Made by a program: the position numbers and the translations under genes
The notes under the pieces: generated by a model
The model's database searches: none
The model's input: the letters and a program-made list of their open reading frames with translations, nothing else
What the model was told of the DNA's origin: nothing
In this document: positions 1-6,300 of the stretch, in pieces
Numbering within the stretch: position 1 is the first letter of the stretch
Layout: each line of letters opens with the position of its first letter
Origin: Nitrososphaerota archaeon
GTDB lineage: Archaea; Thermoproteota; Bathyarchaeia; Bathyarchaeales; Bathycorpusculaceae
NCBI GenBank assembly: GCA_031260365.1
Contig: JAIRJY010000192.1
Coordinates: 1-11,314, forward strand
DNA: 11,314 bases
Direction of reading: 5' to 3'

Positions 1-87
1 ACAATATGTTTACAACAAGAGCTAAATAAACCTGACTTAAACAAAACATCAATTTGTTTTTTTACTGCAACATTACTTGAGGAATAA
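1..87 (+). CDS. Possible 3' end of an unidentified gene (left-edge fragment)
   Basis: Frame 1 is open from the window edge for 28 codons and ends at TAA (85-87), while the other two forward frames have stops within the first 30 bases. The peptide ends ...TATLLEE. It would converge on lysS, leaving 17 bp between the two stop codons, which is a normal archaeal layout. The fragment is too short to assign a family. A run of 28 open codons at this base composition can occur by chance, so the call rests mainly on position and on being the only open frame. Confidence 0.35.
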   Translation, partial: TICLQQELNKPDLNKTSICFFTATLLEE

Positions 88-104
88 AAAATAAATAATG
101 AAAA

Positions 105-1760
105 TTACTGTTTGTTTAAAGCTCTTTCAAGTGCTTTAGAAACGTTTTGCTTGCCCATAGCTAAAATGTATGGTCCTAAACGTGGACCTTGAGGTGCCCC
201 CAACAGAATTGAATAGAGTATTTTAAAGAAGTCACTAGGTTTTAATCCATTGTTTTTAGCGGCGTTGAAAATAACGTTTTGGATTTTATCAGGATCATCG
301 GCAGTAAACAAGTTTTTGAGTAAATCAAAAGTAGCTTGTTTAGCTTCTGGGTTTAACACAACAACGGTTTCTTTGATTTCTTCAAAGTCACGTGACCAGT
401 TTTTTGCATATTCTATACGTTGAATTAAATTAGTATCATCAATTTTTTGGTTTTTTTGTAAGTAACCATATGTTTGAAGTTTTTCAGTGATGTAATCGTT
501 TAAACAATCTATAGGAGCCATTTTGACCAGAAACGCCAATAAATTGTATGGCACATGAATACTTGGTTTTTCAGGCGGTTTCATTAACCAGCAGTACTGG
601 TATAAGCCCTTTAGGCGCATAGTTTCTTTTTGATTTAAAAGTTGTTTTTTATCGAAATAAACATCTTCAAGCACATCAAATTCATTCATATACAAAGGAA
701 TGTCAGAAACATCTATACTGCGAGTCCCGACAAACCGTTTAAGCATCAATAATAATATAGATTGTGGAGAACCATAATTGAACCAGACTTGTGGTGTGAA
801 CACGTTCCCAGCTGATTTAGAAATTTTTTTTCCACCTTTATCAAGAAACATTTCATATTTTGCGTGACTTGGCGGCTCAAACGTTAACACTTCGCGGCTA
901 ATACGATCGTTGATACGAACAGAGTCAGCGATGTCTTTGCCATAGGCTTCAAAGCGTATATCTAGAGCACGCCATCGGGCAGCAAACTCGCTTTTCCAGG
1001 TTAATTTACCATTACCGCTTTTAATGTCTAGTTCACCTTTGTGACCACATCCAGTAATCATTTTACTTTTTATTTCAAGTCCGTCACATTTATAGAGGAT
1101 TTTATCAGTTTTGTTATCAAAATTATAGACTTTTGTGGTATATAGATGACCACATTTTTCACATATTGCGAAATAAGGTAGAACTTCAGTATAAGTTTCT
1201 TGACCCACTTCTTCTTTGACTATTTGACCGACTTTTTGTGCGTTAGATAGTATATTTCGGATTTCTTTAAGCAGTAAACCCTTTTTGTATACTTCGTTTG
1301 CAGAATAATATTTGTATTGAATCCCACATTTATCTAGTGCATCAAGCAGTAAACTGCTCATGTGTTTACCATAACTTTCATGGCAACTAAAAGGATCTGG
1401 AATGTTTGAAACGGGATATCCAACGTATTTCGCTAATCCAACATTAGTAAGACCAGCTGGAACTTTTCTTAAACCGTCTTGATCATCACAATAAGCAATA
1501 AGTTCAGAATTGTAACCCAAATTTTTTAAAGCTGCTGATACAGCATTAGAACGTGCAGCATCTCCTAAACTTCCAATGTGAGGAAAACCAGAAGCACCCA
1601 ACCCCATTTCTGTTCTAAGTAAACTCATATCTCGACCCAGTTGTTTTTCGCGCTCAATAATTTTCTGAGCCATCATATCATACCATGTTCCGTGACCAAT
1701 AGTTGTGCTGGTTGTTTCTTCAATCAATTTTTTTCTACCATCTACACAATATCTGTGCAT
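105..1760 (-). CDS. lysS: Class I lysyl-tRNA synthetase
   Basis: Charges tRNA-Lys with lysine in the cytosol. It is the class I enzyme of many archaea, unrelated to the class II LysRS of most bacteria and eukaryotes. Numbered from the ATG at 1760, the Rossmann-fold HIGH motif appears as PHIGS near residue 60 and the KMSKS loop as KKISKSAGN near residue 313. Between them is a four-cysteine insert (C200, C203, C225, C238) likely to bind zinc. The open frame reaches an ATG at 1802, but a TATA-like TTTATATTA at 1812-1820 would start transcription near 1790, downstream of that ATG. I therefore prefer the ATG at 1760 (551 aa). A TTG at 1727 is also possible, since the conserved part begins near GTWYD. 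The C-terminal domain is all-helical, as in the family. It is probably transcribed alone. Confidence 0.93.
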   Translation of the reverse strand: MHRYCVDGRKKLIEETTSTTIGHGTWYDMMAQKIIEREKQLGRDMSLLRTEMGLGASGFPHIGSLGDAARSNAVSAALKNLGYNSELIAYCDDQDGLRKVPAGLTNVGLAKYVGYPVSNIPDPFSCHESYGKHMSSLLLDALDKCGIQYKYYSANEVYKKGLLLKEIRNILSNAQKVGQIVKEEVGQETYTEVLPYFAICEKCGHLYTTKVYNFDNKTDKILYKCDGLEIKSKMITGCGHKGELDIKSGNGKLTWKSEFAARWRALDIRFEAYGKDIADSVRINDRISREVLTFEPPSHAKYEMFLDKGGKKISKSAGNVFTPQVWFNYGSPQSILLLMLKRFVGTRSIDVSDIPLYMNEFDVLEDVYFDKKQLLNQKETMRLKGLYQYCWLMKPPEKPSIHVPYNLLAFLVKMAPIDCLNDYITEKLQTYGYLQKNQKIDDTNLIQRIEYAKNWSRDFEEIKETVVVLNPEAKQATFDLLKNLFTADDPDKIQNVIFNAAKNNGLKPSDFFKILYSILLGAPQGPRLGPYILAMGKQNVSKALERALNKQ

Positions 1761-1811
1761 AGTTATAAAAAAACGTTTTATTCCATTTTGCCAGTTGAAC
1801 ATTTTTTTAGA

Positions 1812-1820
1812 TAATATAAA
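1812..1820 (-). promoter_or_regulatory. Putative TATA box of lysS
   Basis: The minus strand reads TTTATATTA here. With the usual archaeal spacing of about 25 nt, transcription would begin near 1790. That places the ATG at 1802 outside the transcript and leaves a 5' leader of about 30 nt before the ATG at 1760. No strong SD precedes any of the candidate starts. The assignment is based on motif and spacing only. Confidence 0.4.
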
Positions 1821-2119
1821 ATCCTAAAAATCAATTAAGAAACATTCAACGTAGATTTCAAAGCTATTGATATTTTCCAAGAATAAGCGAGTACATAATA
1901 AAACGGTTCTCACCATGAAATATTAGATTTCTTGTATAATCTAAAGCACTTGTTATTTTGTCGTTCTAAGGAGTTTTTGCCAAATGACCTTTTGTAAAAT
2001 TCAGTTTACGCTAAGAACTACCTTTGGAAACAAGTTATGCAAAAAGTCTATTGCAGAAAGTACAACTAATTTTTGTTTAATTTCACCCATAGATCAAGTT
2101 GGGTAGGTTAATCAGTTTT
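1821..2119. other. Gene-poor intergenic region between the moaD-like gene and lysS
   Basis: About 300 bp of AT-rich sequence with no open frame of convincing length. The longest item I can follow is a 29-codon minus-strand frame, ATG at 2090 to TGA at 2001 (MGEIKQKLVV...), without an SD or a recognisable family. No tRNA T-loop signature or strong hairpin is visible. It probably holds the 3' untranslated end of the eS17 operon and the upstream promoter region of lysS. Confidence 0.5.
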
Positions 2120-2407
2120 TTAACCTCCGTGTGCAACTGGAATAATTACTACCTCATCATCATTGTAAAGTTGTGTGTCTAAACCGTTTAAAACACTAAT
2201 TTCTCTGCCATTAACAAGAATTAAAACATTATTTTTTATAGAACCAACTGCTTGATAAAGAATAACAGTAGTTTTTATATCAGGTATGTCTAAAAGTATT
2301 TTTTGGATTAAGTTTTTAACAGAAAAAAGAGGCGAACAATGAATTATCATTGAAGATTTTCCGGCTGCATTACGTAGAGTACCAACAAATTTTACAGTTA
2401 CAGACAT
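2120..2407 (-). CDS. MoaD/ThiS/SAMP-like ubiquitin-fold sulfur carrier or protein modifier
   Basis: A 95-residue beta-grasp protein that starts with a typical strand (MSVTVKFVGTLRNAAGK), has an ILVNGREI core and a DDEVVIIPVAHGG end. The final Gly-Gly is exactly at the C-terminus, as required for adenylation by an E1-like enzyme. Known archaeal relatives either carry sulfur as a thiocarboxylate for molybdopterin or tRNA thiolation, or are conjugated to proteins (SAMPs). The sequence cannot tell which applies here. No E1-like or MoaE gene lies nearby. It is the last gene of the eS17 operon, about 69 bp after the 124-residue protein. In-frame ATG 2413 and TTG 2416 are alternative starts, and ATG 2407 best matches the usual beta-1 beginning. 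No clear SD is seen. Confidence 0.85.
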   Translation of the reverse strand: MSVTVKFVGTLRNAAGKSSMIIHCSPLFSVKNLIQKILLDIPDIKTTVILYQAVGSIKNNVLILVNGREISVLNGLDTQLYNDDEVVIIPVAHGG

Positions 2408-2476
2408 CAACATCAATAATTCATTTGTTGAGAGATAAAATAAAGGTTGTTATAGAAGACATGCCGTGTAAAAAAG

Positions 2477-2851
2477 TTATTGTTGATATTTTTCCTGAGT
2501 TAGAGTTTCAACGAATTCCGTTGCTACATCAACTAAAGTATCAGCTTGTTTCATCACTACATCACTATTAATTTCTTCTACATGAGAAAGTGCTTCTACG
2601 GTACTTTCAAGCTCAATTAAAAATTTAAGTACTAAATCGTTAGTTTGAGGTTTTTTTATAAGCTCTTCCCTTAGAAGAACTTCAATAAATGCAGGTTCGC
2701 CCAAACTGTAATAAATTGCATTTCTGGCTTTTCGGATAGCTTCCAAAACAAGATTAGGTGCCATGTAAGGCATTTTTTTGGCTGCTTCCAACTCAGCTTT
2801 TGCTTCGCGAAGATACCTAAAAGCCCAACCTTTCCTATATTGATCCATCAT
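2477..2851 (-). CDS. Conserved-looking helical protein of unknown function
   Basis: 124 residues, charged and almost entirely helical in appearance. The N-terminal half (GWAFRYLREAKAELEAAKKM, then LVLEAIRKARNAIYYSLGEP) resembles the first two helices of HEPN-like helical bundles. The catalytic RX4-6H motif of HEPN RNases is absent, because no histidine follows R43. The second half is an acidic amphipathic helix pair. I do not recognise the family. It lies 26 bp after eS17 and about 69 bp before the MoaD-like gene on the same strand, so co-transcription with a ribosomal protein is likely. The product starts with tandem ATGs (2851 and 2848). No signal peptide or membrane segment is visible. Confidence 0.75.
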   Translation of the reverse strand: MMDQYRKGWAFRYLREAKAELEAAKKMPYMAPNLVLEAIRKARNAIYYSLGEPAFIEVLLREELIKKPQTNDLVLKFLIELESTVEALSHVEEINSDVVMKQADTLVDVATEFVETLTQEKYQQ

Positions 2852-2877
2852 GAAAGTTTTCCAACCAGCAACTAAGT

Positions 2878-3111
2878 TTATTCTTCATCCAGATTATCTG
2901 AGTCTACTTCAATTTCTGACCCAGCCTCTGACAGTGCTATAGTTCGTGTTATGTATCCTGCAACTTTGTTTCGAACACGTGTAGTTGTACCTACAGTCAG
3001 TGTGTCAACTAATTTTTTGTTTTCATCAAAGTTGCTTGAGAACTTGTTTGGAAAGCGTATCATGAGTTCTTTGCCGGTTCTCTTTATCTGTTCAGTTTTT
3101 ACTTTTCCCAA
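2878..3111 (-). CDS. rps17e: Small ribosomal subunit protein eS17
   Basis: A structural protein of the 30S subunit found in archaea and eukaryotes but not bacteria. The sequence GKVKTEQIKRTGKELMIRFP, then NKFSSNFDENKKLVDTL and RVRNKVAGYITRTI, follows the eS17 family closely, and a short acidic tail follows (DSDNLDEE). The start is the TTG at 3111 (77 aa). An AGAGG SD lies 7 nt upstream at 3119-3123, and a TATA box lies about 46 bp upstream. The frame stays open to 3180, but the extra residues would be encoded upstream of the inferred transcription start and do not belong to the family. It is the first gene of a three-gene operon with the 124-residue protein and the MoaD-like protein. Confidence 0.93.
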   Translation of the reverse strand: MGKVKTEQIKRTGKELMIRFPNKFSSNFDENKKLVDTLTVGTTTRVRNKVAGYITRTIALSEAGSEIEVDSDNLDEE

Positions 3112-3118
3112 TGAAATT

Positions 3119-3123
3119 CCTCT
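3119..3123 (-). promoter_or_regulatory. Shine-Dalgarno site fixing the TTG start of eS17
   Basis: The minus strand reads AGAGG, followed by 7 nt and the TTG at 3111. This spacing and the family N-terminus agree on the TTG start. Confidence 0.7.
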
Positions 3124-3150
3124 GATTATCAACGTTTTATTGTGTCTCCA

Positions 3151-3164
3151 ACGCTTATAAGCGT
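3151..3164 (-). promoter_or_regulatory. Palindromic TATA box of the eS17 operon
   Basis: ACGCTTATAAGCGT is a perfect 14-bp palindrome whose centre is the TATA element CTTATAAG (3154-3161). The centre lies about 46 bp upstream of the eS17 TTG, giving a predicted start of transcription near 3132 and a leader of about 20 nt that includes the SD. The symmetric flanks go beyond what TBP needs and could also be an operator, which is inference. Confidence 0.55.
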
Positions 3165-3180
3165 AGAAGTAATGCTCCAA

Positions 3181-3531
3181 TAGAATAGAGACTTAATTTA
3201 AGTTTACGCCTTAATACTGAAATTCAAGGAAAAAATAGAGGACAAAGTAACTAAAAATTAGTAGTTCTTGGTCTTTACTATTTTTGGTGTTTAAGGGTTT
3301 TGTGGTTGTTTATTTTGAACCTTTTAGAAAGTTTTTTCCATACAAAAATTGGATCCGCAAAACATATTTAACAATACAACCTCAATTTTTAAACCAACTT
3401 TTAAACTCGCTAAAACCCGAAAAATTTTCGCACGCTACACTCATAACATACGCCACAATAACTCTAAAACCAAAAACAAACTACATATACACACTAACAA
3501 AACCTGATTTCTCCTAAAACACTAGCAAGAA
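3181..3531. other. Intergenic region with a C/A-rich (minus strand G/T-rich) block
   Basis: The 350 bp between the eS17 operon and tatD hold no gene I can support. From about 3360 to 3530 the + strand has roughly 46 C against 8 G by hand count, a strong strand skew. A 77-codon + strand frame (TTG 3284 to TAA 3517, beginning MVFKGFVVVYF) crosses it. It has no SD and no recognised family, and its codons mirror the skew, so I do not call it a gene. A short palindrome, CGAAAAATTTTCG, lies at 3419-3431. The block would be the 3' untranslated part of the tatD transcript. Confidence 0.5.
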
Positions 3532-4308
3532 CTAAAATTTAATGTTAAAAAATTTTTCAGAGTTTTGAGCAACCTGTTCAGCAACATCTGGAACTGCCAC
3601 ATTTTTAATTTCAGAAATAGTTTCCAATACGGTTCTAATGTGGGAGGGTTTAGTTAATTGACCATTGAACGGTCGCTTTCGGTAAAGTACTGGACCATCG
3701 GTTTCAGTTAATAAATTAGTTATCGGTGTTTGTTTTACAATTTCACGGATATCACCAGAATAAACTACAGGGGGACCCTCAGAGATAAAGTAGCCTAAGT
3801 CTACTATTTTACTCAGCATATCTATTGTACTATTAAACCAGTGGAGTAACACTCGTTTCACAGAATACGACTGTAAAATTTCTACGATTTTATCTGTTGT
3901 ACCACGCGAGTGAATAACAACAGGCAACTCGAGTTGTTCAGCGAGATGAAGCATTTTATCAAAAACAAATAATTGTTTTTCCCAACTGGTTTCATATTTG
4001 TAATCTAATCCAATTTCACCAATAGCCACAGGACGTTTTTTTTGGCTTTGCTGTAAAATGAAATCGATTGTTTCGTGTAATTCATCGTGTTTCAGAAAAT
4101 TAACATTATAAGGCTGTATACCAAGTGCAGAATAAATTAGATTAGGATACTGTTCAGCTAATTTAACGTCATTTTTACAGGTTTTCAAATTTACTGAGCT
4201 AGTAATTAATGCAGATACGCCATTGGTGGTAGCATCAGCTATTACTTCAGATAAATGTCCGGTGTATTCTACCTCTGAAAGATGAATGTGTGCATCTATT
4301 ATTTTCAT
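3532..4308 (-). CDS. TatD-family metal-dependent hydrolase (putative DNase)
   Basis: 258 residues forming the amidohydrolase-type TIM barrel of the TatD family, whose characterised members are metal-dependent nucleases. The ligand set is visible in order: HxH in DAHIHLS (H7, H9), E98 in AIGEIGLDY, H133 in VVIHSRG, H156 in VLLHWF and D204 in LLTETDGP. The real substrate is unknown for most archaeal members. I start at the ATG 4308 because MKIIDAHIH is the family N-terminus and a TATA box at 4338-4345 predicts transcription from about 4316, giving an almost leaderless message. The frame extends to 4374, but that extension would cross the tatD promoter itself. It is divergent from the histone gene. 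Confidence 0.9.
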   Translation of the reverse strand: MKIIDAHIHLSEVEYTGHLSEVIADATTNGVSALITSSVNLKTCKNDVKLAEQYPNLIYSALGIQPYNVNFLKHDELHETIDFILQQSQKKRPVAIGEIGLDYKYETSWEKQLFVFDKMLHLAEQLELPVVIHSRGTTDKIVEILQSYSVKRVLLHWFNSTIDMLSKIVDLGYFISEGPPVVYSGDIREIVKQTPITNLLTETDGPVLYRKRPFNGQLTKPSHIRTVLETISEIKNVAVPDVAEQVAQNSEKFFNIKF

Positions 4309-4337
4309 TTTTGCCAATAACTTAGAATGTATAATCA

Positions 4338-4345
4338 TTTTATAA
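4338..4345 (-). promoter_or_regulatory. Putative TATA box of tatD
   Basis: The minus strand reads TTATAAAA, centred about 34 bp upstream of the ATG at 4308. The predicted leader is under 10 nt, which fits the lack of a clear SD. Confidence 0.5.
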
Positions 4346-4374
4346 CTTTTCTTATTGACCATTAACTCTATCAC

Positions 4375-4382
4375 TATAAATA
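4375..4382 (+). promoter_or_regulatory. Putative TATA box of the histone gene
   Basis: TATAAATA is centred about 40 bp upstream of the histone ATG, predicting transcription from about 4405. That is just before an AAGGT SD-like site at 4408-4412. It lies back to back with the tatD promoter, with only about 30 bp between the two TATA elements. Confidence 0.55.
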
Positions 4383-4417
4383 TGACTTAAAGAAGTAATC
4401 AACAAAAAAGGTTAAAT

Positions 4418-4678
4418 ATGGCTTTAATTAGAAAAAGAAGCGTTAGGTATGTCGTTATGACCGAACTAGAAATAGCTGTAGCACCCATGCATAGACTATG
4501 CAAGAAAGCGGGAGCAGATCGCGTAAGTGAAGCAGCCGCCAAAGAACTTGCAAAAGCACTCGAAGAAATAGGTGTGAAAGTCGCTAAAGAGGCGCTAGAT
4601 TTTGCAATGCACGCAGGCAGAAAAACCATCAAATCTGAAGACATAGAGATCGCTGCCAGAAAAGTCATGGGTAAATAA
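4418..4678 (+). CDS. Archaeal histone with a short basic N-terminal extension
   Basis: An HMf-type histone that wraps DNA as dimers and higher oligomers. The fold covers residues 20-84: APMHRLCKKAGADRVSEAAA (helix 1 and loop), KELAKALEEIGVKVAKEALD (central helix), then AGRKTIKSEDIEIAARKVM. The conserved Arg of GADRVS and the RKT motif that form the DNA-contacting pairs are present. At 86 residues it is longer than the usual 66-70 because of an N-terminal MALIRKRSVRYVV segment rich in Arg and Lys. ATG 4418 has a partial SD and a well-placed TATA box. An internal ATG at 4457 with AGGT 8 nt upstream would give the classical short form, so both products are conceivable. Transcription is divergent from tatD and convergent with endoQ. 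Confidence 0.95.
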   Translation: MALIRKRSVRYVVMTELEIAVAPMHRLCKKAGADRVSEAAAKELAKALEEIGVKVAKEALDFAMHAGRKTIKSEDIEIAARKVMGK

Positions 4679-4706
4679 ATACGCTTTTAAATTAACCAAA
4701 AATTCT

Positions 4707-4731
4707 GTTTCCTCTTCTTTTTTTAGTTTTT
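4707..4731 (+). terminator. T-rich terminator of the histone gene
   Basis: About 30 bp after the histone stop, the + strand is strongly T-rich, with a run of seven T and then one of five. Archaeal polymerase terminates on such runs without needing a hairpin. Confidence 0.5.
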
Positions 4732-4734
4732 CAG

Positions 4735-4757
4735 TTGACACTATTTTTTAGTGTTAG
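4735..4757. repeat. Inverted repeat (hairpin) downstream of the histone gene
   Basis: ACACTA, five T, then TAGTGT form a perfect 6-bp stem (4738-4754). It can be extended by wobble and AU pairs to about 9 bp. It lies between convergent histone and endoQ genes. Confidence 0.5.
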
Positions 4758-4776
4758 TATATAAAATATTTCGAGT

Positions 4777-4812
4777 CTTGTGTCACATGTTTCCTCACAA
4801 AAAAGACACAAG
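4777..4812. repeat. Inverted repeat CTTGTGTC / GACACAAG
   Basis: A perfect 8-bp inverted repeat (4777-4784 and 4805-4812) flanks a 20-nt loop. A TATATAAAA element lies just upstream on the + strand (4758-4766). The repeat may be a 3'-end structure of the endoQ message or part of a small transcript, and the sequence does not decide. Confidence 0.5.
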
Positions 4813-4852
4813 CGCGTTTTAGCTAAAGCGTTAAGAAAAACTGAAAACAAGT

Positions 4853-6145
4853 TTACCAGAAATCAGACATGCTTAACTGTTGAATTTGTTTCTTAGACTT
4901 AACTTTTCCAGTAGATAAATCTGGAGTACCCAAATCCAGTTGACCATAAACTCCATCATAACCTGGCGTAACGTTAAGCAAACCTTCACGGACTTTAACA
5001 ATAGTCTCCGCAAGAGGCGTGTCAACCACAGACATCAAAGCGTTTAGAGGGGCATCAATAAGCACAGAATATTCATCACTAAATTTATCAATTAACGCAT
5101 GGTATTTGCGCCAAACCACTTGGGCAGACGGCGAATCAACGCCCAAAACCGTAGAAATAATTTCGGACAATGGCAACAAATGCATAAAACCTGGAACACA
5201 GTCACGTTTAAAACCTATTGGTCTATCTGCTAATTCTTCAACACGTTGCTCAACACCTTTAGTTAGACGTTTTCTACAAACGGGGCAAGTATTCGTGAAT
5301 TTCACTGCTTCATAAGGGGAAAATGAAACTTTGCAGTTACGATGACCTGTCCAGTGATATTTACCGTAAGCTGGGTCAGTTTCGATAGTGAATTTTAACT
5401 GTACAGCATCGTGATTTTTTATAGTATCTATTATTTGGTGATAAGTGAATTGCTTTAATTCGAATACATTAGCTTCTCTGCCGATACGCCAAGGCCAAAA
5501 ACTGTGACAGTCACTGTTAGAAAGCAACGTGAACCGGTCGAGAGTACTTAAGCGCCAATTCATCTCAGGATCAGAAGAAAGTCCTGTTTCAAGTGCATAA
5601 ATGTGCTTAGTCATGTCTTGATAACAGTCATCTATGCTGTCAAAACCACTAAATGCTCCAAATAAGCTAAACCAAGGAGTCCACACGTGAGCAGGAAAAA
5701 CCATGTTCCAGTCTGAAACTGCCATAACTTCCTCAACTAACTGTGGGGCAGTCATATACAGGATTGGTCGTCCATCAGAAGTTAAATCACCAAAACAAGC
5801 CAGACGTTCATTAAGCTGTTCAACTGCTTCAACGCTTGGAGATAAAATAACGTGATGTATCTTTTTTGAACAACCTTTATAATCAAAAATTGTACAAACT
5901 TCTGTTGTAAGCATGAACCGTGTTTGAGAGTCGAGATTATCTGCAACTCTAAATAGACAGGTATCGGAATCAGGAACAAGTGTCTGTTTTATTTCTTTTA
6001 ACCAGTCAGATTGAGTGAAGTCACCTGTACCGACCAGTGTTACACCTTTAATTTTTGAGTACCGTGCAATTTCAAGCAAATTCATTTGGCTACTTGTAGC
6101 TCGACTATAACGACCATGAATATGCAAATCAGCAATTACACGCAT
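4853..6145 (-). CDS. endoQ: Endonuclease Q (PHP-domain repair nuclease for deaminated DNA)
   Basis: EndoQ nicks DNA 5' of deaminated bases (uracil, hypoxanthine, xanthine) and abasic sites, a repair route described in Thermococcales. The 430 residues match the family length. The N-terminal PHP domain shows DLHIHGRYS (H8, H10), GTGDF (D42), TTEV (E82), KIHHVIL (H97/H98), FPAHVWTPW (H153) and NSDCHSFWPWR (D212, H214). A zinc-binding region follows (GHRNC with C271, then TCPVC with C287 and C290). Next come ELADRPIGF and a helical C-terminal part. The last eight residues, QLSMSDFW, fit the PIP-box rule Qxx-hydrophobic-xx-aromatic-aromatic, so recruitment by PCNA is likely. The start ATG 6145 gives MRVIADLHIH, the usual beginning. 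No neighbour is obviously in the same operon. The upstream TATA element is unclear; CTTAAAAC near 6180 is the best candidate. Confidence 0.92.
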   Translation of the reverse strand: MRVIADLHIHGRYSRATSSQMNLLEIARYSKIKGVTLVGTGDFTQSDWLKEIKQTLVPDSDTCLFRVADNLDSQTRFMLTTEVCTIFDYKGCSKKIHHVILSPSVEAVEQLNERLACFGDLTSDGRPILYMTAPQLVEEVMAVSDWNMVFPAHVWTPWFSLFGAFSGFDSIDDCYQDMTKHIYALETGLSSDPEMNWRLSTLDRFTLLSNSDCHSFWPWRIGREANVFELKQFTYHQIIDTIKNHDAVQLKFTIETDPAYGKYHWTGHRNCKVSFSPYEAVKFTNTCPVCRKRLTKGVEQRVEELADRPIGFKRDCVPGFMHLLPLSEIISTVLGVDSPSAQVVWRKYHALIDKFSDEYSVLIDAPLNALMSVVDTPLAETIVKVREGLLNVTPGYDGVYGQLDLGTPDLSTGKVKSKKQIQQLSMSDFW

Positions 6146-6241
6146 TAACTAAACATCCGCCCTTTAAGCATTTGAAATGTTTTAAGAGCAAAGAAAAGGT
6201 AGTAAAAAAGTGTTACTCATTAATTAAACCGCATTAAAGTT

Positions 6242-6300
6242 AAAAAAAGTCATAAATATTGTCACATGAAACAGTAATGATTCATATAGCAACATCATTA
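6242..6300 (-). terminator. Hairpin plus T-run at the end of the SPFH gene
   Basis: TAATGAT (6275-6281) and ATCATTA (6294-6300) form a 7-bp inverted repeat that includes the SPFH stop codon. About 30 nt further on, the minus strand has seven T in a row (6242-6248). This is a plausible end for the four-gene transcript. Confidence 0.4.

Noticed and set aside
2001..2090. 29-codon minus frame between the moaD-like gene and lysS.
   Set aside because: No SD, no family resemblance, and a length expected by chance.
2477..2851. Possibility that the 124-residue protein is a HEPN toxin or RNase.
   Set aside because: The helices look HEPN-like but the RX4-6H catalytic motif is missing and no nucleotidyltransferase (MNT) partner is adjacent.
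3112..3180. N-terminal extension of eS17 to 3180.
   Set aside because: It spans the TATA box and inferred transcription start, and the residues are not part of the eS17 family. The TTG at 3111 has an ideal SD.
3284..3517. 77-codon + strand frame (MVFKGFVVVYF...) in the skewed intergenic block.
   Set aside because: It starts at TTG or GTG without an SD or TATA box, has no recognised family, and its composition simply follows the strand skew.
4309..4374. 22-codon extension of the tatD frame.
   Set aside because: It crosses the tatD TATA box and approaches the histone promoter. MKIIDAHIH is the family start.
4399..4668. Long minus frame opposite the histone (Ala/Ser-rich peptide).
   Set aside because: It is an antisense shadow of the strongly coding histone gene.
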